Assembly (NCBI RefSeq): GCF_001746755.1
Contig: NZ_MCGG01000003.1
Location: 1-36,608 of the forward strand
Reading direction: 5' to 3'
From: Magnetovibrio blakemorei
GTDB taxonomy: Bacteria > Pseudomonadota > Alphaproteobacteria > Rhodospirillales > Magnetovibrionaceae
DNA: 36,608 bases
In this document: positions 23,593-30,904 of the stretch, piece by piece
Position numbering within the stretch: the stretch's first letter is position 1
Layout of the letters: every line of letters begins with the position of its first letter
Program-made: the position numbers and the translations under genes
The notes under the pieces: generated by a model
The model's input: the letters and a program-made list of their open reading frames with translations, nothing else
The model's database searches: none
Told to the model about the DNA's origin: nothing

Positions 23593-24690
23593 TTATTTAA
23601 CCCACTGATTATTTTCTAAGGTTTCATCATCAGGCACGTCCATCTTTTTAAGAACGTCTTCCTTAAACGGATCAAGGTCCTCATCCACACACACCATGGG
23701 AGCAGAGCAATTGTTGCAAAAATTAATTTTGTGTCTCGCCTCTTTGAGCATGGCCACGCGTAACTGCCGCAAAGCCTCACCTTCCCAAATTTCTTTTGCA
23801 CTTTGATCGTTTACGTTGCCGATCACAACTTTTCTGGGCCAATCCAAAGTGCAAGGGCTGGTCGTGCCATCACAATTGAAATGCAAATACATGAAAACGA
23901 AGGGGCAGATCTCTTTATATTTTTTAATTTTTTGATCATACATACCCGTTTCATCGACTTCGTTTTGCTTGTCTGCTTGGGTTTCAGCCCACTGCGGGAC
24001 AATTTTTTCGATGTAAATTTCATCGCAAATGTTGCCGAATGTGTCGAAAAAATACTGGCGCTCATCTTCATCAAGCACATGGATGCGATGATCATCCTTG
24101 TCTAGGGAACTGGTTCGATCCGCAATTTTGATGTACATCTTGCAGTCGCCGCGCACACTGTACAAATGGGCAATATTTTGGATTAAATCATCCATGTCTT
24201 GGCGCACGCCTGCGACTTGCATGTAGCGCTCGGCAGTAAGCCCTTCCAACGAAATGTTGACGCGCTGCAAGCCCGCTTTTGCGATCGCCGAGTTCAAAGT
24301 GGGTGCCAGCTTCGAACCGTTGGTAAAGAGCTCGATCGTATCGGCCACCCCCTTATTTCGGGCATAGGCAATCATCTCAGGGAGGTCGGGGTGCAGCGTG
24401 GGTTCGCCGTGATTTCCAATTTTGATTTTTTTTAACTTATCGTCAAATTCGCCTAAGTCATCGACGATCTTCTTAAATAAATCGATTGGCATCATACCGC
24501 GCTTGAGGCCAGCACCTTTCATGGCTGCATTGTCAGCCTGAAAGCAAAAACTGCATTTAAAATTACACACGCTTGAAACGTCAATATGCGCGGAAAAAGG
24601 CGTTTTCAACGGCACCTGATCTTCGAGCCGAACTTTAGGCGCAGAATAAATTCTGGGCTGAACAACCGCCGACATATCATTTTCGCTCAT
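23593..24690 (-). CDS. Radical SAM/SPASM protein, first gene of the sugar operon
   Basis: 365 residues. The [4Fe-4S] motif CNFKCSFC (Cys42, Cys46, Cys49) is followed by IGNHGEPTLHPDL and an ELFTNGS strand. The SPASM-type tail has ICPFVFMYLHF, CDGTTSPCTLDW and FCNNCSAPMVC, giving the usual spread of auxiliary-cluster Cys. Related proteins occur in glycan and antibiotic clusters, where they oxidise or rearrange sugars; this group also includes peptide-modifying enzymes, but no precursor peptide is visible. It heads the minus-strand set that ends with FkbM, so a promoter is expected in 24691-25125. Confidence 0.83.
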   Translation of the reverse strand: MSENDMSAVVQPRIYSAPKVRLEDQVPLKTPFSAHIDVSSVCNFKCSFCFQADNAAMKGAGLKRGMMPIDLFKKIVDDLGEFDDKLKKIKIGNHGEPTLHPDLPEMIAYARNKGVADTIELFTNGSKLAPTLNSAIAKAGLQRVNISLEGLTAERYMQVAGVRQDMDDLIQNIAHLYSVRGDCKMYIKIADRTSSLDKDDHRIHVLDEDERQYFFDTFGNICDEIYIEKIVPQWAETQADKQNEVDETGMYDQKIKKYKEICPFVFMYLHFNCDGTTSPCTLDWPRKVVIGNVNDQSAKEIWEGEALRQLRVAMLKEARHKINFCNNCSAPMVCVDEDLDPFKEDVLKKMDVPDDETLENNQWVK

Positions 24691-25125
24691 AGACTTGTCC
24701 TACTTTGGGCTCAAAACCTCAATTCTTTGTGGCGCTTCATAGATTTGATGATGTAAATAACTTAATCTATTGAAATAAAACATCATTCTGATGCTTGATC
24801 TTACCCGTCGACACCAGCCGACATCAGGAGAGCCTACGACGCAACCTGCATAAACTTACCCTATATTCCCAGAATAGTCACCCGTTTCAAACATTGATTT
24901 GCAATACCGCTAAACCAACATCAATTTTATCGAATGGTGCCACAACGGCGGACAACAACAAGGCCCTTAAGGTCCTTGATACTGTCGCATCGATCCCCAT
25001 ATTCTTTGATAAACGTGGTAATCTGATATTCGCAACGGTAGACACAATGCGCCTTCCTCGACATGATCTTCCGTTAAACGATACTTGCTCCAGAACGTTG
25101 CAATCTGCCGCCTAAGGATACTGAC
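24691..25125. promoter_or_regulatory. Divergent intergenic region between two radical SAM genes
   Basis: 435 bases separating the minus-strand sugar operon from the plus-strand B12 radical SAM gene, so promoters for both are expected. The half nearest 24700-24790 is AT-rich. A plus-strand reading frame (24795-25115) could encode 106 residues and stops just before the next ribosome site, but it resembles no family and has no good start site. I see no convincing -35/-10 pair or operator palindrome. Confidence 0.4.
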
Positions 25126-26805
25126 ATGACAAGAATACTGTTCATCATCCCACCCCATCTGTTTTTTGAAGACTTTCTGCACCCTTTAAGCAATGCAAAA
25201 CAAATCAGAAAAAAAGATGGGAAATTGTATGGCAGCCTGGTCACAGACATGCCGCTAGGGGCCTTATCCCTAAGCGCATACATCAAAAAATATTGCAAAA
25301 CCAAGGTTGAAACCGAGTTGGTTGATTTCAACATTGAGCTCAATGAAATCGACACGTTTGCGCATGCGTCTCCGTCCGCATATTACGAAGAATATTTGCG
25401 CAATGAGCTAGGCTCAGAGCCTGACATCATTGCCCTTTCCGCCCTCTTTTCATCCTCGTATTACAACTTACTCGAAATTGTTGCATGCTGCCGGAAAGTC
25501 TTTCCCAATACGCTCATCCTCGCCGGTGGAAGTGTCCCGACGAGCATGTATGAGTACCTGTACAAAGCAACAGATGCTTTTGATGGATTGTGCTACGGAG
25601 AAGGTGAGGTGCCGTTCGCGCAACTGATCGATGCCGAAGACCGCTATGCCTTTATTAATCAGCACCCCAGCTGGATTACGCCTAAGAAAATTGCAGAAAA
25701 GGTGATGTTCTCTCATGATTTCATTGAAGATCTTGATGATATTCCCTTTTACGATTACCCCTTATGCAAAATGGCAAAATATGGCGCCAACCCAGCAATT
25801 ATGGCCTATGGGTCCATCAAAGATAAAATTGACAACTTCCACGTCATGACCTCGCGTGGGTGCCCCTTCCGGTGCACCTTCTGTGCTTCTCATAAGGTAC
25901 ATGGGCGCACCATGCGCTACTACAGCATGGAGCGCGTGAAGGAAGACCTACTGCGCCTCAGAGACATGTATGGGGCCAAAATCATCGTCTTCCAAGATGA
26001 TCACTTTATGGCCGATACTGAGCGTGCCAAAGAGATTGCCCGGTATGTTTCTAGCTTAGGTCTGAAAGCCGTTTTCCAAAATGGCCTTACATTGTACTCG
26101 CTCGACAGAGACATGCTACAGGTTCTCAAAAATGCTGGAGCAGACCAGCTTGTCCTGCCTGTTGAGTCTGGAAGCGCGCGTGTTTTAAAAGAAATCATGC
26201 GCAAGCCTTTGAAGCTCGCGATTGCGGAACGTGTTGTAGACGATTGCCGCGATCTTGATATTTATACCAACGTCAATATCCTCATCGGGATGCCAGGTGA
26301 GACAAAAAAAGATATTGAAGACACGCGCCAGTTCCTCCGAAAACTCAATGCAAACTGGAAAATTCTTTCCGTTGCGACACCCCTTGTTGGCGCAGAGATG
26401 CACGACATCTGTGTCGAAAAAAATTATATCAATTCAGCTGATATCGGTTGCGATTTCAGAAAAGCTGTCGTCGAGACAGAGGATTTCACGGCGAAATACA
26501 TTCAAGACGTAACTTATGATATCAATCTGGATGTAAACTTCCTGCACAATACCGATTTTAGGCTCGGTGAATACGAATTGGCACTAAAGGGCTTTGAAAC
26601 GGCAATCCGTGCAAAGGACGATCACGGGTTTGCCTACCATTATGCCAGCATATGTTACGAACAACTGGGCGACCTTGAAAAGTCGGAAGAATACAAGAAA
26701 ATTGCCATCAACAGTTATGAGAACAATCCGATATGGCGGGCGGCCTTTGATAAGTTCAACATTTCCCCTTATGACCGTAACGTAGAAATGGCTAAATTCG
26801 CTTAG
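25126..26805 (+). CDS. B12-binding-domain radical SAM protein with C-terminal TPR-like tail
   Basis: 559 residues. An N-terminal cobalamin-binding-like Rossmann domain (about 1-170: PLGALSLSAYIKK, IIALSALFSSSYYN, LILAGGSVPTS, GLCYGEGE). The usual DxHxxG cobalt-ligand motif is not evident, as in many of this class. The radical SAM core begins SRGCPFRCTFC (Cys246, Cys250, Cys253), with VFQDDHFMAD and LPVESGSARVLKEIMRK further on. The C-terminus (about 475-545) looks like one or two TPR repeats (ALKGFETAIRAKDDHGFAYH). B12 radical SAM enzymes methylate unactivated carbon or phosphorus, or do ring chemistry. The start follows GCCTAAGGATACTGAC. Transcribed away from the sugar operon. Confidence 0.85.
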   Translation: MTRILFIIPPHLFFEDFLHPLSNAKQIRKKDGKLYGSLVTDMPLGALSLSAYIKKYCKTKVETELVDFNIELNEIDTFAHASPSAYYEEYLRNELGSEPDIIALSALFSSSYYNLLEIVACCRKVFPNTLILAGGSVPTSMYEYLYKATDAFDGLCYGEGEVPFAQLIDAEDRYAFINQHPSWITPKKIAEKVMFSHDFIEDLDDIPFYDYPLCKMAKYGANPAIMAYGSIKDKIDNFHVMTSRGCPFRCTFCASHKVHGRTMRYYSMERVKEDLLRLRDMYGAKIIVFQDDHFMADTERAKEIARYVSSLGLKAVFQNGLTLYSLDRDMLQVLKNAGADQLVLPVESGSARVLKEIMRKPLKLAIAERVVDDCRDLDIYTNVNILIGMPGETKKDIEDTRQFLRKLNANWKILSVATPLVGAEMHDICVEKNYINSADIGCDFRKAVVETEDFTAKYIQDVTYDINLDVNFLHNTDFRLGEYELALKGFETAIRAKDDHGFAYHYASICYEQLGDLEKSEEYKKIAINSYENNPIWRAAFDKFNISPYDRNVEMAKFA

Positions 26806-26810
26806 TTGGA

Positions 26811-26843
26811 CGAAGGCGCGCAATCTATGAGTCCGCGCCTTCG
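26811..26843 (+). terminator. GC-rich hairpin downstream of the B12 radical SAM gene
   Basis: CGAAGGCGCG (26811-26820) and CGCGCCTTCG (26834-26843) form a perfect 10-bp stem around a 13-nt loop, starting seven bases after the stop codon at 26805. There is no following T-run, so it may be a rho-assisted terminator or an mRNA 3' stabiliser. Confidence 0.55.
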
Positions 26844-26934
26844 CCCTGACAGTTGGGTATTTCCCTTGATTATGCAAAACGCATATGCGATCTCGTGGTA
26901 AAAATTTACTCACGGATCAGAGAAGCGTCACCAC

Positions 26935-27450
26935 ATGCAAGACCTCAAACGTGCGATCAAAGTCATAGACACCTGCGTTCCCAACCCACGATTAGGTCTT
27001 GGCGATGAAGTCTTTCGCATGGTCAGTCGCCTAACCCCCATGGTTAACGTTGACCTTCTCATCAAAAATGAATCTGGTGACATTCTATTGACTTGGCGAG
27101 ACGATGATTTCTATGGGCCCGGCTGGCACATTCCGGGGGGCGTTCTTCGGTTCAAAGAAACTTTCGATACCCGCATTCAGGCTGTTGCAAAGTTGGAGCT
27201 TAATACTCACGTTGCACATGACAGCACGCCCTGCATGATCCAGCCCAGTATCAACAGAACTCACGAAACGCGTGGCCATTTCGTGTCACTTCTTTTCAAG
27301 TGTACACTGACATCCCCATTGGATGATGCGCAAAAGTTCGATCCGCAAAAACCACAAAATAACCACTGGGCCTGGCACCCAACACTTCCCGAAAATATGA
27401 TCGAAGTTCAGCACGAAATATACAATACCTTATGGGATTTGCCGGTGTAG
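26935..27450 (+). CDS. NUDIX hydrolase, GDP-mannose mannosyl hydrolase (Gmm)-like
   Basis: 171 residues. The NUDIX region reads GPGWHIPGGVLRFKETFDTR and continues AVAKLELN (about 61-90). The glycine pair and Glu75 are present, but the canonical REUXEE is replaced, which is the pattern of the Gmm subfamily that hydrolyses GDP-mannose or GDP-glucose to sugar and GDP. The N-terminal ~35 residues (FRMVSRLTPMVNVDLLI) also fit Gmm. Gmm genes commonly sit in O-antigen and capsule clusters, where they may tune nucleotide-sugar pools. It converges with the glycosyltransferase gene 18 bases downstream. Confidence 0.8.
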   Translation: MQDLKRAIKVIDTCVPNPRLGLGDEVFRMVSRLTPMVNVDLLIKNESGDILLTWRDDDFYGPGWHIPGGVLRFKETFDTRIQAVAKLELNTHVAHDSTPCMIQPSINRTHETRGHFVSLLFKCTLTSPLDDAQKFDPQKPQNNHWAWHPTLPENMIEVQHEIYNTLWDLPV

Positions 27451-27468
27451 CCAAGCACACCCTGCTCC

Positions 27469-28467
27469 TCATATCCTTAAATCTGGATTGAAGGCTTTTC
27501 GAATTTGAAAGTTCTTTCTTCTGATCCACTCAACTCGTTTGAGTACAAAGGCACAAAGGCCTTCTGGCATATAGGTCAAAAAAAGCATGTAGCTTTTTAA
27601 GAACCCCGGCGCAACTTCGCTCACGATCCCCTCGTAACGCCGATAGATCTCTTTATTGAGGAAACCTTGAGACCGAATGGTCAGCATATTGCGCCACCCC
27701 AATAATTTTGATTTTTGCAAAAAGGCACGCATCGCAATTGCCTTACTTGAAGCGCCATAACTATCTGGCAACAAAGAGATAAAGCTTGGCCATTTCTCAA
27801 AAATATTTGACAGAAAATACTGCCCCCACCCCGGCTTTCTCTCGGGCGTCTTCAAGGTGACGATTGTTATATTCGGAGACCACAGCAACTTAAAATCAAG
27901 CTTTGAAAGAATGTCAAAAACAAACCCCACATGGCCGAATTCTGTCGCTCGATATCTTGAATAGTCACCCAGTGGAATAACGCTTTTATGATATACGGTG
28001 CAGCCCAGGCAGGTGATCATCCACGCTAAATCTTCCAGTACCTGATTTTGGTCACGATAAATTTTTTCGTCGATGTCTTTGATCCGCCCGACGAGATTGG
28101 CAATGACAAAATCATATTTGTCACTACCATCTGGCAGTACGTTTAACAAATACTCTAAGGATTGTTGGGGAATTTCGTAGCCATCCCCTATCAGCCACGT
28201 ATATTCCGCAGGTGATAGCTTCAGCGCATTTTCGACATTGATATCGACGTGAACCGTTTCATCAAATCCGGAACAAAAAATATAAGGGTAAACCGACTTC
28301 CACTTTTCAATAACCTCCAGCGTATTATCGGTTGAAGCGTTGTTGGATATGTAAATCCCTATATTGTGATCCTTCACAACGGGGATGTACGTTTTTAAAA
28401 AAAAGTCAATTGTTATCGCCCGGTTATACGTAGGCAGAGCAATCGCTAGCTTTGTATTTAATGACAT
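27469..28467 (-). CDS. Family 2 glycosyltransferase
   Basis: 332 residues from ATG 28467, which has GGAG five bases upstream; a longer TTG form (28494) lacks a site. GT-A fold markers: IALPTYNRAITIDFFL (about 9-24), ISNNASTDNTLEVI (40-53) and an acidic metal-site strand WLIGDGYEI (91-99). KLAIALPTYNR is typical of rhamnosyl/abequosyl-type GT2 enzymes. The C-terminal third is basic with a hydrophobic stretch (SYMLFLTYMPEGLCAFVL), possibly for membrane association. It is the only obvious glycosyltransferase in the window, so other transferases must lie outside. Donor sugar unknown. Confidence 0.85.
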   Translation of the reverse strand: MSLNTKLAIALPTYNRAITIDFFLKTYIPVVKDHNIGIYISNNASTDNTLEVIEKWKSVYPYIFCSGFDETVHVDINVENALKLSPAEYTWLIGDGYEIPQQSLEYLLNVLPDGSDKYDFVIANLVGRIKDIDEKIYRDQNQVLEDLAWMITCLGCTVYHKSVIPLGDYSRYRATEFGHVGFVFDILSKLDFKLLWSPNITIVTLKTPERKPGWGQYFLSNIFEKWPSFISLLPDSYGASSKAIAMRAFLQKSKLLGWRNMLTIRSQGFLNKEIYRRYEGIVSEVAPGFLKSYMLFLTYMPEGLCAFVLKRVEWIRRKNFQIRKAFNPDLRI

Positions 28468-28548
28468 GTTCGCTCCATAAATTTTGTCGGACAACGCATA
28501 AACTGAATCGTTTTCTGGCCACCTGACTGATTTACATTCTGTAATTGT

Positions 28549-29949
28549 TTATGAAGGCAGAAGAGAACCCTGCGATGTGGGGGAAAAACAACCTTTTATC
28601 GTCTCAACAAGATAGTCCAACATTTCTTCTGTCAGGGCAGGCTGAACACCAACCCAAAACGTGTTATTCATGACTGTGTCTGTATTTTTAAGAGATCCGC
28701 TGATCCTATAGTTTCGCCCGATCATATAGGGCTGGCGCGTTATGTTACCGGCGAACAGCAAACGCGTGCCGATCTTGTGGTGCTCGAGTTTTCTCAGCAA
28801 GTCAATCCGGCTAATCGGCGCATTGTCTTTCAAGGTTATGGCAAAGCCAAACCAGGACGGCGATGAATTGGGCGTTGCTTCGGGCAAAATCAAAAACTCT
28901 TCACAGCATTTCAACCCGGCGTAAACATACGCAAAATTTCTTTTGCGCGCCTCGACAAAATCCGAAATTTTTTCCAGCTGGGCCAAACCGCATGCCGCCT
29001 GCATATCCGTGATTTTCATGTTGTAGCCAGCATGGCTGTAGATGTACTTGTGATCGTAACCTTCTGGCAGGTCGCCAAGCTTCCAACAAAAGCGCTTGCC
29101 ACATGTATTGTCGCTTCCCGGTGCACAGAAGCAATCGCGTCCCCAATCGCGAAACGATTCGAGGATTGGTTTAAGCTTACCGTTATCGGTGTAAACGGCC
29201 CCCCCCTCACCCATGGTAATGTGATGAGCCGGATAAAAACTTAAGGTCGCAACATCGCCAAAAGTACCCACCAAACGGGGCTCCCCACCCACAACGGGCT
29301 TGAGGTGATTTCGCTCCAACGTTTCGCTTAAGGTGAACGTTGAACCCAAGGCGTCACACGTGTCCTCGATCACCCACAGGTCATATTTGCGCGCAAGCCG
29401 CATGACCGTTTCAACGTCAAAAGGGTTGCCCAAGGTGTGGGCAAGCATAATGGCCCGCGTCTTTTCGCTGATCGCAGCCTCAATTAATGCTGGGTCAATG
29501 TTGTAAGTCGGTATATCCACATCGACGAAGACCGGAACAAGACCATACTGCAACAGCGGGTTCACGGTGGTCGGAAACCCCGCAGCCACGGCAATCACTT
29601 CATCCCCAGCCTTTAAAGCCTTATCACCAAGAGCAGGGGACGTGAGAGACGCCAGTGCCAACAGGTTCGCCGACGAACCGGAGTTGGTCGTCAAAACGTG
29701 TTTAGAGCCCAAATATTTTGCAAGACTGGCTTCAAATGCCGTGTTGAAACGCCCTGTTGTAAGCCATCCGTCAAGCGAGGCATCAACGAGATTTCTAAGT
29801 TCGGATGCCCCCATAAGCTTGCCGGAAGGCGGTATGGCCGTGACCCCAGGCTCAAAAGTTTTCTCTTGATATTGCTGCGCCGCGTACTCATCAACCAAAG
29901 ACGCAATTTGCGCGCGAATTTCTTCTTTTGTCCTGCTCGATGAGGTCAT
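28549..29949 (-). CDS. rfbH: RfbH, CDP-4-keto-6-deoxy-D-glucose 3-dehydratase
   Basis: 466 residues from ATG 29949. It is a DegT/DnrJ-fold PMP enzyme in which the Schiff-base Lys is replaced by His ([16 protein letters not shown], His242/243), the mark of the 3-deoxygenating E1 enzymes. Four Cys (198, 273, 275, 283) follow the C-Xn-C-X1-C-X7-C iron-sulfur pattern ([19 protein letters not shown]). Here the first gap is 74 residues; I recall 57 in the Yersinia enzyme, so about 17 residues ([17 protein letters not shown] region) are inserted. It removes the 3-OH on the way to 3,6-dideoxyhexoses. Partner RfbF/RfbG and the E3 reductase are not in the window. Divergent from the pse-type operon. Confidence 0.9.
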   Translation of the reverse strand: MTSSSRTKEEIRAQIASLVDEYAAQQYQEKTFEPGVTAIPPSGKLMGASELRNLVDASLDGWLTTGRFNTAFEASLAKYLGSKHVLTTNSGSSANLLALASLTSPALGDKALKAGDEVIAVAAGFPTTVNPLLQYGLVPVFVDVDIPTYNIDPALIEAAISEKTRAIMLAHTLGNPFDVETVMRLARKYDLWVIEDTCDALGSTFTLSETLERNHLKPVVGGEPRLVGTFGDVATLSFYPAHHITMGEGGAVYTDNGKLKPILESFRDWGRDCFCAPGSDNTCGKRFCWKLGDLPEGYDHKYIYSHAGYNMKITDMQAACGLAQLEKISDFVEARKRNFAYVYAGLKCCEEFLILPEATPNSSPSWFGFAITLKDNAPISRIDLLRKLEHHKIGTRLLFAGNITRQPYMIGRNYRISGSLKNTDTVMNNTFWVGVQPALTEEMLDYLVETIKGCFSPTSQGSLLPS

Positions 29950-30025
29950 AAAGGCTTCAAGCTCCAAAAACTTGCCAACATCTTCAATCTAATTCAAGGC
30001 CGCCCTAAAATACACAAAAAAAGGT

Positions 30026-30055
30026 TTGCTTCACAGTGTTGTGGCCGCTTATTAT
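30026..30055 (+). promoter_or_regulatory. Candidate sigma-70-type promoter for the nonulosonate operon
   Basis: TTGCTT (30026-30031) and TATTAT (30050-30055) are separated by 18 bases within the 250-base divergent region between rfbH and the pseF-like gene. The match is moderate and the 5' leader would be about 140 bases. Two TAATCTGA repeats (about 30061 and 30080) follow and could be an operator; that is speculative. Confidence 0.3.
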
Positions 30056-30199
30056 TAACCATAATCTGAAGTGGGTGAAAGTAATCTGAGGAGGCGAGCA
30101 CCTTTCCAAAAACAAACAGCAAGGCGTCAGAATGGCTCTGTAGGTGTTTTAGTTCAATTCTCATTTTCTGGTAGAAACCATTTTTCATGAGGTGCCGTC

Positions 30200-30892
30200 A
30201 TCCGAGTTTGCATCATCCCTGCGCGGGGTGGAAGCGAGAGAATTCCACAGAAAAACATTAAGTTGTTTTGCGGTAAACCCATCATCGCTTATTCCATCAC
30301 AGCCGCCCTGGAAAGTCAGTGTTTCGATCGCGTTATCGTATCCACTGATTCCCCTGAAGTTGCCGACGTGGCTCAAAAGTATGGCGCTGAGGTGCCATTC
30401 CTTCGACCTGCAGAACTGGCTGATGCCCATATGAGCATTGGGGCGACCCTCAATCATGCAATTAATTGGTTGCGCGAAAATGACCGCCAACCCGATTACG
30501 TTTGTCTCTTACTCGCAACGGCCCCATTTGTAAGACCGCAAACGCTGCGAGACGCCTTCTCACGACTTGAAGAAAATCCATCCAAATTCTTTTGTTTTGG
30601 CGTCGTTAAGTTTGCGGCTCCGATCCAACGCGCTTTTAAAATATCGCAACAAGGCACGATAGAAATGTTCCAACCGGAACACTTTGCCTCCAGATCCCAA
30701 GATCTGGAGCCCGCATATCACGATGCCGCGCAATTTTGTTGGGGGCGCGTAGAGGGTTTTTTGAACAACCTCCCCTCATTTTCAGAGCATTCTATAGCTT
30801 ACATCCTCCCCTCGACTGAGGTTCAAGACATTGACACACAAGAGGACTGGGATAAGGCTGAAATCATGTGCCGAATGAGAGAGGAGGCCTAA
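30200..30892 (+). CDS. pseF: Nonulosonate cytidylyltransferase (PseF-like), apparent ATC start
   Basis: 230 residues if started at ATC 30200. The N-terminus is a textbook CMP-sialate/pseudaminate synthetase: VCIIPARGGSERIPQKNIK, then LFCGKPIIAYSI and VIVSTDSPEVADVA. LLLATAPFVRP and QDIDTQEDW near the end also fit. It activates the nine-carbon sugar with CTP. The first ordinary start in frame is TTG 30263, which would delete the catalytic CTP-binding loop. An in-frame stop lies at 30188-30190. GAGGTG is five bases before the ATC, so either ATC is the start or an ATG has been mutated or misread. Twelve bases upstream of the PseG gene. Confidence 0.8.
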   Translation: MRVCIIPARGGSERIPQKNIKLFCGKPIIAYSITAALESQCFDRVIVSTDSPEVADVAQKYGAEVPFLRPAELADAHMSIGATLNHAINWLRENDRQPDYVCLLLATAPFVRPQTLRDAFSRLEENPSKFFCFGVVKFAAPIQRAFKISQQGTIEMFQPEHFASRSQDLEPAYHDAAQFCWGRVEGFLNNLPSFSEHSIAYILPSTEVQDIDTQEDWDKAEIMCRMREEA

Positions 30893-30904
30893 AAGGCTGA
30901 TGCT

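Noticed and set aside
23593-24690. Radical SAM/SPASM gene as part of a RiPP cluster
   Set aside because: No short precursor-peptide gene with a suitable ribosome site, protease or exporter is present nearby; the neighbours are all sugar enzymes.
24795-25115. A 106-residue reading frame before the B12 radical SAM gene
   Set aside because: No recognisable family, no ribosome site and low-complexity composition; it is probably chance within a regulatory region.
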